From contig JBNKZU010000016.1 of NCBI GenBank assembly GCA_050301795.1, positions 1-64,000 of the forward strand: a stretch of 64,000 bases of DNA. The letters are read 5' to 3'. A program made the position numbers and the translations under genes. Within the stretch, counting starts at the first letter, position 1, and each line of letters begins with the position of its first letter. The notes beneath the pieces are model-generated. The model saw only the letters and a program-made list of their open reading frames with translations. It was not told the origin of the DNA and did no database searches. Shown here piece by piece: positions 9,223-16,732 of the stretch. Source of the DNA: JBNKZU01 sp050301795 (GTDB taxonomy: Bacteria; Pseudomonadota; Gammaproteobacteria; Thiohalomonadales; Thiohalomonadaceae).

Positions 9223-10104
9223 ATGAAGATAAAACAGATAATACCCTTGATACTGATATGGTCAGGGATGAATACCGCCGTTGCGGTTCCCGATACCGAC
9301 ATCAGCATTGACCCGGTAATGCGTCAGTATCCGGTGACGCCCCTGAATGCCAACTCAATAGAGCAGAGCTTCACTATAACCAACACCGGAACGGGTAGCC
9401 TGACTATCGTGGCACCCGCCATTGGTGGCCTCCATGCCGACCAGTTCACCATCAGCAGTGATACCTGTAATGGGGCAACACTCACAGCCGGTAGTAGCTG
9501 TACGGTTGGGGTGAAATTCGTCCCGACCAGCCAGGGCACCAGGGTCGCACGGGTGGATATTCCCCTGAGCGACAGCCGGGTGATTAGCGGCTTTGTCACC
9601 AACTCGGAGGCGAGTGTCGGACAGGCCAAACGCCGCATGCCACCGGTGCTCTATTCAGTATCTATTCCAGAGAGCATGGAGGTTAATCAGCCGCACACCC
9701 TGAGCTGGACACTACAGGGCTATGACGACAACTACAGAAGCCTGATTGCGATATTCAACTGCAACGGTATTAGTGATAACAGTTGTGGCAGCATCTATGG
9801 CGACAACATGGAAAACTCGGGGCTGATTGCCTACGACAGTGTCACCCCCAGTGCATGGACCTACCAGGGCAATAGCGCCAATGACTACAGCTACAGCTAC
9901 ACCTTTACCCCTAGTAGTGCCACCTTCACCCAGGACACCCAAATCGTCATTCGCTTCTACCACGTGAACGACATGGATACGAATGCCGGAAAGAACAGCC
10001 TGTCGCTGGTGATCCCGGGGAATCTGGCGGGAAGTTACTACGACACCGAAGGTCGTCGAATCGCCAAGACCGTTTGTGTGACCGGTGGCTGTACCACGCC
10101 ATAG
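9223..10104 (+). CDS. Secreted protein with ASH/choice-of-anchor D-like domain, paralogue of the C-terminus of the preceding protein
   Basis: A signal peptide (about 1-22, ending AVA) precedes an ASH/HYDIN-like immunoglobulin domain (about 30-125) with the pattern FTITNTGTGSLTI and GSSCTVGVKF. The rest (about 134-293) is the same C-terminal domain as in the large upstream protein. Both carry RRMPPVL at its start, NGISDNSCG/SGISDGSCG with conserved Cys, a YSYSYTFT/YSYDFTLT strand, and the ending GxYYDTxGRRxxKTV. The two thus pair as long and short forms. No enzyme motif is seen. It is probably in one operon with the neighbours on the plus strand, although a REP-like element separates it from the large gene. 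The function of the shared domain is unknown. Confidence 0.8.
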   Translation: MKIKQIIPLILIWSGMNTAVAVPDTDISIDPVMRQYPVTPLNANSIEQSFTITNTGTGSLTIVAPAIGGLHADQFTISSDTCNGATLTAGSSCTVGVKFVPTSQGTRVARVDIPLSDSRVISGFVTNSEASVGQAKRRMPPVLYSVSIPESMEVNQPHTLSWTLQGYDDNYRSLIAIFNCNGISDNSCGSIYGDNMENSGLIAYDSVTPSAWTYQGNSANDYSYSYTFTPSSATFTQDTQIVIRFYHVNDMDTNAGKNSLSLVIPGNLAGSYYDTEGRRIAKTVCVTGGCTTP

Positions 10105-10116
10105 GAGAGAGAAGAG

Positions 10117-10329
10117 ATGAAAACGAACAGGAACATGAAACAGATACTTTCAGTAATCGCATTACTCACCATTATCAGTGGTTGTCAGGTACAGGACGCG
10201 AGCAGTGAAGGGCCTGCTACCAGCAGTGATAGAGGAATGGGTAGTAGTGTCAGTACCCAGACACGAGATGAGATTGCCTACATCCCGACCAGAGCGATAG
10301 CACAGTCACAGGATCTGGGGCCGAAGTAG
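10117..10329 (+). CDS. Very small lipoprotein, function unknown
   Basis: This is a 70-residue protein with a typical lipoprotein signal and lipobox (TIISGC, Cys about 23). A Ser/Thr/Gly-rich linker without further motifs follows. ATG 10117 is preceded by GGAGAGAGAAGAG and lies 12 bp after the stop of the previous gene, so it is co-transcribed with it. It may be an assembly or anchoring accessory for the secreted proteins; that is inference from position. Confidence 0.65.
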   Translation: MKTNRNMKQILSVIALLTIISGCQVQDASSEGPATSSDRGMGSSVSTQTRDEIAYIPTRAIAQSQDLGPK

Positions 10330-10349
10330 GGTGCAGAAGATTCCTCTCG

Positions 10350-10376
10350 CTTCCATGCTCCAGCGTGGGAACGAGA
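10350..10376. repeat. Short dispersed hairpin (CCATGCTCCAGCGTGGGAAC type)
   Basis: An imperfect inverted repeat, TTCCATGCT / AGCGTGGGAA, sits just before the second REP-like copy. Near-identical hairpins are common intergenic repeats in many gammaproteobacteria, from general recall. Only one copy was noticed in this window. Confidence 0.5.
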
Positions 10377-10386
10377 AATGATAGAA

Positions 10387-10434
10387 GCTGGAGCCGGGAC
10401 TTCAGTCCCGGCAGACGAGGCTAAAGCCTCGTTT
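10387..10434. repeat. REP-like double hairpin, copy B
   Basis: A perfect stem, GCCGGGACT-TC-AGTCCCGGC (10393-10412), is followed by ACGAGGC/GCCTCGT (about 10415-10432). This matches copy A at 9115-9160 in both hairpins and the linker. It lies 20 bp before the start of the 68-residue protein gene. Confidence 0.8.
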
Positions 10435-10454
10435 CCAATAAAGAGAGAAAGACG

Positions 10455-10661
10455 ATGAGTAACAAACCGATGACAGATAGGCAGACACGAAAACACGCTC
10501 CGGCAGATAGTCCTGAAGGGAGAGCGGAAGCCGATCAAAAGAAGCGCGAATTTATCAAACGCTTTGGAGGCTATGCAGCAACAGCTCCAGTAGTTATGTA
10601 TAGCTTGATGTCGCCTCGCCGTTCAGCAGCGGCGGCTTCGGATACGGGGCCAATAATGTAG
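10455..10661 (+). CDS. Small hydrophobic-tailed protein, possible peptide substrate of the kinase system
   Basis: This 68-residue protein has a charged N-terminal half rich in Lys, Arg, Asp and Glu. A KKREFIKRFGGYAA segment and a short hydrophobic stretch (APVVMYSLMSP) follow, then an Ala-rich tail. The KR-FxKRFGGYAA layout recalls a Tat-like or tail-anchored signal, but there is no twin Arg. AAAGAGAGAAAG precedes ATG 10455. It lies 179 bp before a PqqD-like/HprK-like kinase gene. I recall similar short proteins next to HprK-related kinase genes, which makes it a candidate substrate. No substrate role can be shown from the sequence. Confidence 0.6.
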   Translation: MSNKPMTDRQTRKHAPADSPEGRAEADQKKREFIKRFGGYAATAPVVMYSLMSPRRSAAAASDTGPIM

Positions 10662-10840
10662 GCGATGTTGGTAATTAACCACTTATTTAGAAAACTTCGC
10701 AGTTGAAACTGCTGAAAAATAGTCTCCTGAAATCGGTGGGTAGTTTCGGCAATCAGAATAGCTACCAAAACTAATGACCTGTATCATGGAAAGCCTTACT
10801 AATATATCTGCTTGTAAGACAGGGTTTTGAAAAAACGAAC

Positions 10841-11986
10841 ATGTCACACCGGGAAAGCTGGCAAAGGGTAGAGAGTGCAGTGCCACATCTGACGCTTTTT
10901 ATGAAACATGAGGGGCTGGTTGTGCACTCGGAACTGAGTGGTTCTCTGTATGGGATGCAGGGATATGCAGCTCAGTTGTTTCTTCGTCGTGAGTCCGGTG
11001 AAGGCGTTGATGAGCTGTGTGCAGAGGCTGACTCTGATGAAGCAGCCCTTCAGATAGTTGAGCTACTAAGGCAGTACGATCAGATTCTATCAGGTGATGA
11101 GCCTGGCGCGACTTATCAGAAAGCGGCCTCCTATGATAAGAGACTGACAGCATGTAAAGAGGATGATGACTGTTATCATCTGTCTGGCTGTCGTTTCAGA
11201 GTGGTTTTTCCCAATGAGCGTTTCAGGCAACGTATCGCACCACAGATCAAACATCTGAAGAGCTCATTCTCAGAGGCTGATATAGAGATTGAATTTCAGC
11301 AGATGGGCGCGCTCATCACAACCCTGTTTAATGGAGCTCCCATGGGCAGACCAGTGCCTGAAGAAAACCTGTTCCCACAGTTACAGGACTGGATACGCAT
11401 TGTCGCTTATCAGCGAAACCCCTACCTCATTACTATCCATAGCGCCGGAGTCGCGAAAGACGACAAATGTATCCTGTTACCGGGTGCCAGTGGCTCTGGA
11501 AAAAGCACCCTCTCTGCCGGGTTAATGAAAGCGGGATACACGCTATACAGCGATGAGACCGCGGTGATTGATACTAGCTGTAACCTGCGGTCGTTTCCGA
11601 TGGCTCTTTCGGTTAAGGATGGTAGTCTGGAAGTGTTGTCAGAGCTTTACCCTGAGATCATTCATCACTCAACCCATCAGCGTTTTGATGGGCAATTTAT
11701 TCGATACCTGGCACCGCCTACTGAGTCATTATCGAAAGATAATGCACCAGTCCGGGTAACCCATATTGTTTTCCCTACCTATGATCCTGATGGGGATGGT
11801 CAGTTAAATCTACTGACATCTATTGATGCTCTGCGTCTACTGGATGTTGCGGGTTATCAGATTGAAGATGGGCTGGATGTGGCCAAGGCTGAGCAGATTC
11901 TGAACTGGATAGATTCACTGCGGTGTTACACGATGAAGTTTAGAACACTGGAGCAGGCGATAGCGGCTATTGAGGCTATATCATGA
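10841..11986 (+). CDS. HprK-related kinase with N-terminal PqqD-like domain
   Basis: The C-terminal half carries a P-loop, LPGASGSGKST (G215-K221-S222), and an acidic SDET (D238), in the layout of HPr kinase/phosphorylase. The region near His200 is the expected pre-P-loop strand. The first about 85 residues resemble a PqqD-type fold: a beta pair (EGLVVHSELSGSLYGM), a helix (GYAAQLFL) and a C-terminal helix (AALQIVELLRQYDQIL). PqqD-like domains commonly bind peptide leaders in RiPP pathways, so the fusion suggests a kinase directed to a peptide or small protein. Its stop overlaps the start of the nucleotidyltransferase gene by 4 bp (ATGA). It fits the 'HprK-related kinase A' family as I recall it. 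The substrate is unknown. Confidence 0.8.
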   Translation: MSHRESWQRVESAVPHLTLFMKHEGLVVHSELSGSLYGMQGYAAQLFLRRESGEGVDELCAEADSDEAALQIVELLRQYDQILSGDEPGATYQKAASYDKRLTACKEDDDCYHLSGCRFRVVFPNERFRQRIAPQIKHLKSSFSEADIEIEFQQMGALITTLFNGAPMGRPVPEENLFPQLQDWIRIVAYQRNPYLITIHSAGVAKDDKCILLPGASGSGKSTLSAGLMKAGYTLYSDETAVIDTSCNLRSFPMALSVKDGSLEVLSELYPEIIHHSTHQRFDGQFIRYLAPPTESLSKDNAPVRVTHIVFPTYDPDGDGQLNLLTSIDALRLLDVAGYQIEDGLDVAKAEQILNWIDSLRCYTMKFRTLEQAIAAIEAIS

Positions 11987-13149
11987 GCTATACAGAAAAA
12001 GATCTGCGCTTCCTGTGTCAATGTCTTGCCAGTGCTGATAATGGTCAACAGATAACTGACGAGATTAAGGGTCAGGATGTTAACTGGAGTGCAGTTGTAG
12101 CCATCGCAAACCGAAACCTTCTGGTGCCTGCATTATGGATTGCCCTGAGAGATAAAGGGGTGATCGATTCCCTTGATGAAACACTCTGTGGTTATCTTGA
12201 GGAGATGTATCGACACAATCTGGAACGAAACAGGGGAATTGTTGAGCAGGTAAAATCAATTGCCTTTCTGCTGAATCAACATGGTATTGAGCCGGTATTG
12301 CTAAAGGGCAGTAGTGCGTTGGTGGAGGGCGTTTTTTCAGATCCTGGTGTGCGCTGTATGCTGGATATCGATTTATTGATTGAACCGGAGCAGACGCAAA
12401 GGGCATGGGAGATCCTGGTTGATAGTGGGTATCAGTCGGTGAGTGATCAAACTGGAATGCCTCAACCAAAACAAGGTCTGGGCGCTCATTTGCCAAGATT
12501 GTTTAAGGATGGTGTAGTCGCCGGTGTTGAGATGCACAATAGAGCTTTAAGTAGAAAATGTGGTGAAGTGCTTGCAGTTGATGATGTTGTTAAACGGAGT
12601 TTGTTACTGGAAGATGGAGGTTGTCGATACAGAGTTCTCTCACCAGAGGATCAGTTGAAGATCACCTTTTATCACTCACAGGTTAGTCATGAGAACCATA
12701 AGAACAGAAAAATTGATCTAAGACAGCTACACCACTTTATGGCACAGGTAAAGTTTTTTGATCAGAGAATAGGGTGGAGCAAGTTTCAGGAACAGATTAG
12801 CAGTGACGGTTATGGCGAGGTCTTTGATAGCTATCTCTATATGCTTGAGCAGTTGTTTGGTATTGCATTGCCGCTCGCTCAGAAGACTGAACAGGCATCA
12901 CAATACTTTAACGAATCACTGCAATTGTTTGGAAAAGCGCCAACATCGGGTGATTTGTTGAAACACATTTTTCTACATATTCGGAGTGAGTTGTCACCAT
13001 CTACGATTTCACTTCGCTACGGTGTTTCAGGGAAGAGGGATATTATCTGGTATACATTCAGGCATCTTTTCTATCTTGTAAAAAAATACTCTCATCTTGG
13101 TGTTCTCTGGCGTTGGATTAAAGCCAGAAAATCATTACTGACAAGATGA
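11983..13149 (+). CDS. Nucleotidyltransferase-family protein (NTP_transf_5 type)
   Basis: The motif PVLLKGSSALVEG (about 104-116) followed by MLDIDLLIE (D128, D130) is the G-S and DxD signature of the uncharacterised nucleotidyltransferase family often found near PqqD, lasso-peptide and exosortase-associated genes. The rest is helical with no other recognised domain. Its length of 388 residues is normal for the family. The start overlaps the kinase stop by 4 bp, so the two are translationally coupled and probably act on the same target. A hairpin and T run follow the stop. The reaction is presumably transfer of a nucleotide to a protein, peptide or sugar, which the sequence alone cannot tell. 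Confidence 0.8.
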   Translation: MSYTEKDLRFLCQCLASADNGQQITDEIKGQDVNWSAVVAIANRNLLVPALWIALRDKGVIDSLDETLCGYLEEMYRHNLERNRGIVEQVKSIAFLLNQHGIEPVLLKGSSALVEGVFSDPGVRCMLDIDLLIEPEQTQRAWEILVDSGYQSVSDQTGMPQPKQGLGAHLPRLFKDGVVAGVEMHNRALSRKCGEVLAVDDVVKRSLLLEDGGCRYRVLSPEDQLKITFYHSQVSHENHKNRKIDLRQLHHFMAQVKFFDQRIGWSKFQEQISSDGYGEVFDSYLYMLEQLFGIALPLAQKTEQASQYFNESLQLFGKAPTSGDLLKHIFLHIRSELSPSTISLRYGVSGKRDIIWYTFRHLFYLVKKYSHLGVLWRWIKARKSLLTR

Positions 13150-13187
13150 ATGGGTTTTGACACTGTGTGTTTTTCCACCCATTTTTG
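13149..13187 (+). terminator. Possible terminator after the nucleotidyltransferase gene
   Basis: AATGGGT (13149-13155) can pair with ACCCATT (13177-13183), followed by a short T run. The loop is about 21 nt, long for a classic terminator, so support is moderate. Confidence 0.4.
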
Positions 13188-13293
13188 ATACACATTATCC
13201 TGGACAAAATATGATCTGACAGACGTCATCTGAGAAAAAGACAATCTGCCAGATCAGGTCTGAACTTCTACCATATCAAAGCATTTGATCGAT

Positions 13294-13563
13294 CTAACAA
13301 AGACCAGCCTCTTTACACATGGCTTCTGCCACATCTGAACGATGTGAACGGATCCAAGGCCAACCATACTCCAAACATAAGCTTTCAATCACAGCAACTG
13401 CAACGGCTGAAAGCGCATCAGCTACAGGATCTTCAGGGCCACCGCCCGCTACTTCAATGGCCGCAACAATTGCTGCCGCAGCAGCAGTGCAGGTGAGTTC
13501 TGAAGGCATATCTTTGATTGCTGTTTCAACGACGTCTTTACAAGTTCCGCAAAAAATACCCAT
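13294..13563 (-). CDS. Small Cys-containing peptide resembling halocin C8 (candidate bacteriocin-like peptide)
   Basis: This is an 89-residue protein with six Cys: CxxC at 5-8, then Cys24, 63, 82 and 89. The centre is very Ala/Val/Ile-rich (about 25-60), compatible with amphipathic or membrane-active helices. The C-terminus AMCKEAGLC is close to the end of the archaeal microcin halocin C8 as I recall it (EACNRAGLC), and the opening CxxC also fits. No secretion signal or leader is visible, which is unusual for an exported peptide. A good Shine-Dalgarno (AAGGAGA) precedes ATG 13563. It is transcribed away from the PqqD-like/ATP-grasp operon. Saposin-like folding is an alternative reading. Expression is supported by the ribosome-binding site; toxicity is inference. 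Confidence 0.65.
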   Translation of the reverse strand: MGIFCGTCKDVVETAIKDMPSELTCTAAAAAIVAAIEVAGGGPEDPVADALSAVAVAVIESLCLEYGWPWIRSHRSDVAEAMCKEAGLC

Positions 13564-13950
13564 TTTGTTATCTCCTTATTAAGGTTTAGCTGTTTGAAAA
13601 GATCATTATTGCTAACAGGGTTAGAGAAGAATTTGTATTAGAAGGCGGGTGATCGAATGACCAGATCCATTACCAACATTGCTTAAATACATCTTCCTGA
13701 CTCCCTTTTTCCATGCAATTTATTCGATAGCTCCTTGCAATAAAGACCTTACGCTTTTAAGGGAAATGCGTCAAATTCTGATATTGATGGCATCGGATCA
13801 TGCTGAAGTGTGAACAGGCTCTCCTTTTGATAATTTTCTAAAATTGAGTATAGACGTGGGAATATATACCACATATACTTCAATCAAGAGGTGGGAAATT
13901 ATCCCACCGTTTTGAGAAAGCAATTCTGTCAAGTTAGTCGGAGTCATTAA
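13564..13950. promoter_or_regulatory. Divergent control region between the halocin-like gene and the PqqD-like operon
   Basis: This is an AT-rich 387-bp gap with no gene. A perfect 7-bp-stem hairpin (GGTGGGA/TCCCACC, 13890-13908) sits about 40 bp before the PqqD-like start. A related GTGG...CCAC pair lies around 13857-13874. Both could be operator or attenuator elements, but no regulator is recognised nearby. Confidence 0.4.
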
Positions 13951-14238
13951 ATGAACCAACAAAGTATAGAAAAGAGTAGCTCTTTGGGATCGCTACCCGA
14001 TAAAGAGGATCTGCAAAGGCTTGCAGTAAGTGAGTCCGGTTTTATTTTTGATCCGTTAAATGGAAAAAGCTTCACCTGTAATGGCACAGGTTTAGAGATC
14101 ATCGTGCAGATGCAAAAAGTCAGCTCCATGAATGAACTGATACAACAGATGGTTGAAAAATATGATGCCTCTCAATCAGAGGTTGAACGGGATGTCATCG
14201 ACTTTGTGGCATCAGTACGGAGGGCGTTTGAGCTATGA
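13951..14238 (+). CDS. PqqD-family peptide-binding-like protein
   Basis: This 95-residue protein has the PqqD pattern: ESGFIFDPLNGKSFTCN (beta hairpin, residues 28-44), then a helix and a second helix with SEVERDVIDFVASVR. PqqD proteins bind leader peptides or act as adaptors for peptide-modifying enzymes. The start ATG is preceded by CGGAG at good spacing, and the stop overlaps the next gene by 4 bp (ATGA). Together with the ATP-grasp enzyme it suggests ligation or modification of a peptide or amino-acid substrate. The substrate could be the divergent Cys peptide, by position only. Confidence 0.8.
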   Translation: MNQQSIEKSSSLGSLPDKEDLQRLAVSESGFIFDPLNGKSFTCNGTGLEIIVQMQKVSSMNELIQQMVEKYDASQSEVERDVIDFVASVRRAFEL

Positions 14239-15362
14239 AACCGTCCGATTGGAGTCGTGCAAATATCGCGATAACAGGAATGAACGCTAAACCGGATAAT
14301 CCAGGACCAGGCGTTGCCGTGGCCAGATGTATCAAGGAAGCCGATGAGTTTAACGGCTCAATCATCGGCCTTGGATATGACGTTCTCGATCCGGGTTTAT
14401 ATTTAAATGAGATTGTTCAACAAACCTATTTGCTTCCTTATCCCTCATCAGGGGAGCAGGTGCTGCTAGAGCGTATTGAACAAATACATCAACAGACTCC
14501 TCTCGACTATTTAATCCCCGTTTTAGATGCCGAGCTTCCGAGCTTTATTCGACTGCGTCAAAAGTTAGAGGTAATGGGAATAAAGATGCTTTTGCCAGAT
14601 AGCGAATCTCTGGAAAAACGAAACAAAGACAATCTTTCTGAAATCGCTTCAGCAATCGGTATCAAAACACCAAAAACAAAGAAGATAACCAATGCATCCT
14701 TTTTCTACGACTGTCACAACAGTGGGTGGAGTTATCCACTGGTCGTAAAAGGGATCTTTTACGACGCTCATGTTGTGAGAAATAGCGAAGAGGCGGTTTC
14801 AGCTTTCAGAAGTATCGCTGCTCAATGGGGTTATCCGGTTTTGGTGCAGGAGTTTCTGGAGGGCAATGAGGTCAATCTGTGTGCGGTAGGTGATGGCAAA
14901 GGAAATATTTCACAAAGTGTCACCATGCGTAAACAGGCTCTGACCGAAAAAGGAAAAGCCTGGGCAGGAATCACCGTCAGTGATCAAAACGTAGAAAATG
15001 CCGCGACCTTATTAGTAAACGAACTTAAATGGGCTGGTGCTTTAGAGGTAGAGATGCTGATTGATAAAAAAGGTAACTACTATCTTATTGAGATCAATCC
15101 TCGCTTTCCAGCTTGGATATATCTTTCGAAGGGAGCGAATTGCAATCTACCAAAGATCCTTCTTGACCTGATTGATAACCATGAACTGACAAAGATGCCA
15201 GTGGCAACAACTGGCCAGATGTTTATTCGATACGCCCAGGAAAAGGTAATCACACTTCAGGAGTTTGAATCAATGACGATGTATGGGCAAAGCCTGACAC
15301 ACCTAACAGCAGAACCATCAACAGCATCAGAGATATACCCTAATCAAGGAGCACGAGCATGA
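14235..15362 (+). CDS. ATP-grasp ligase
   Basis: It carries ATP-grasp signatures: a Lys in PLVVKGIFYDAH, VQEFLEGNEVNL, and the metal-binding EVEML...LIEINPRFPAW with Glu and Asn. The N-terminal about 110 residues look like the preATP-grasp Rossmann fold (NPGPGVAVARCIKEAD). The closest style is carbamoyl-phosphate-synthase-like or RimK/peptide-ligase-like proteins, which join a carboxylate to an amine using ATP. The gene overlaps both its neighbours by 4 bp, so translation is coupled from the PqqD-like gene to the decarboxylase. The likely role is activation or ligation of an amino-acid-type compound. The product is not predictable from sequence. Confidence 0.85.
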   Translation: MKPSDWSRANIAITGMNAKPDNPGPGVAVARCIKEADEFNGSIIGLGYDVLDPGLYLNEIVQQTYLLPYPSSGEQVLLERIEQIHQQTPLDYLIPVLDAELPSFIRLRQKLEVMGIKMLLPDSESLEKRNKDNLSEIASAIGIKTPKTKKITNASFFYDCHNSGWSYPLVVKGIFYDAHVVRNSEEAVSAFRSIAAQWGYPVLVQEFLEGNEVNLCAVGDGKGNISQSVTMRKQALTEKGKAWAGITVSDQNVENAATLLVNELKWAGALEVEMLIDKKGNYYLIEINPRFPAWIYLSKGANCNLPKILLDLIDNHELTKMPVATTGQMFIRYAQEKVITLQEFESMTMYGQSLTHLTAEPSTASEIYPNQGARA

Positions 15363-16732
15363 CATCTCTACATTGGGAGAAACCCACTATAACAGCACAT
15401 CAAATGGGAGTGATGAACAAATTTGGTTCATCGACACTAAAGAATTCAGTTATGGATGAGTTTGCTGGTGTAAAGCTTGATGATCTTACAAAGAGGTATG
15501 GCTCGCCGCTGTTTGTCTTTTCTGAAAAGAAGATCCGTGAAAATGTACGACGTCTATTAAGCGCATTTGAGACGAGATATCCAAAGGTGATCTATGGTTG
15601 GTCATATAAAACCAACTACCTTAGTGCGGTCTGTTCAATCATGCATCAGGAGGGAGCCTGGGCAGAGGTTGTCTCTCGATTTGAGTATGAAAAGGCAAGG
15701 GCTCTGGGTGTTCCTGCAAATCAGATTCTATTTAATGGCCCCCATAAACAACGGGATATTCTCGAAAGAGTGATTGAAGAGGGTGGTCGGATCCATGTTG
15801 ATAATCTTGATGAGCTCTATTTAATCGAATCGATATGTGAAGCAGAAGATACAACGATCGAACTAACGATTCGACTCAATTTTGACACCGGCTACACAGA
15901 GCCGTGGAGTCGATTTGGTTTTAACATCGAAAGCGGGCAGGCGATGGATGTTGCAACACGCATCGCTAATAGTAAATATCTGAAGTTAACAGGATTGCAC
16001 AGCCATATTGGTACATTTGTTATGGATCCGCGTGCATATCAGGTTCAGGTTCAAACCATGTGCAGGTTTATGGATGAGGTTGAACAACAAACGGATAGTG
16101 TTATCGAGTCGATTGATATTGGCGGAGGATTTCCTTCGATAAACGCATTGCAAGGGATCTACCTGCCACCAGAACAGGTCATACCCGAGATAGAGGCATA
16201 CGCCCAAACAATTTGTGACACGCTTACGCAGCACTGTTCAGGACGGGAGCAACGTGGATTGCCGATGCCAACACTCATCCTCGAATCCGGCCGATCAACA
16301 ATTGATGATGCGGCAATCATGTTAAGCAAAGTGGTTGCAACAAAGCGTTTGGCCGATGGGCGACGTTCAGCCGTATTGGATGCTGGTGTAAATACGCTAT
16401 TCACCGCTTTTTGGTATGACCATAAAGTGATTCCAACAAAGAAGCTCAATGGTATCCCTGAAGATACAGTTCTCTATGGTCCTTTATGTATGAATATTGA
16501 TGTGGTTAGAAATAGCATCAAGATTCCACCGCTCAGTGTGGGTGACCATTTGGTGATCTCTCCAGTGGGTGCTTACAACAATACACAATCAATGCAATTC
16601 ATTGAGTATCGCCCGGCATCCGTTCTGATCGACGAGCAACAAAACATTTCGGTGATTCGACAAGCCGAAGATTTAGCAGTGGTGCAAGGGCAAGAAGAGA
16701 TACCTCCACACCTGATGGATCCAATGAAATGA
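15359..16732 (+). CDS. PLP-dependent decarboxylase, diaminopimelate/ornithine-decarboxylase-like (fold type III)
   Basis: The PLP Lys is K84 in GWSYKTNYL. Further motifs are HSHIG (about 218), the glycine-rich phosphate loop IDIGGGFPS and ESGRSTIDDA, in family order. An alanine-racemase-like barrel precedes a C-terminal beta domain. Length is close to the LysA/arginine-decarboxylase group. The substrate may not be diaminopimelate, since the gene sits in a specialised operon and not beside lysine genes. It overlaps the ATP-grasp gene upstream and the transporter gene downstream by 4 bp each. It may make an amine or D-amino-acid-type building block for the same product. The enzyme class is clear; the exact substrate is not. 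Confidence 0.85.
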   Translation: MTSLHWEKPTITAHQMGVMNKFGSSTLKNSVMDEFAGVKLDDLTKRYGSPLFVFSEKKIRENVRRLLSAFETRYPKVIYGWSYKTNYLSAVCSIMHQEGAWAEVVSRFEYEKARALGVPANQILFNGPHKQRDILERVIEEGGRIHVDNLDELYLIESICEAEDTTIELTIRLNFDTGYTEPWSRFGFNIESGQAMDVATRIANSKYLKLTGLHSHIGTFVMDPRAYQVQVQTMCRFMDEVEQQTDSVIESIDIGGGFPSINALQGIYLPPEQVIPEIEAYAQTICDTLTQHCSGREQRGLPMPTLILESGRSTIDDAAIMLSKVVATKRLADGRRSAVLDAGVNTLFTAFWYDHKVIPTKKLNGIPEDTVLYGPLCMNIDVVRNSIKIPPLSVGDHLVISPVGAYNNTQSMQFIEYRPASVLIDEQQNISVIRQAEDLAVVQGQEEIPPHLMDPMK

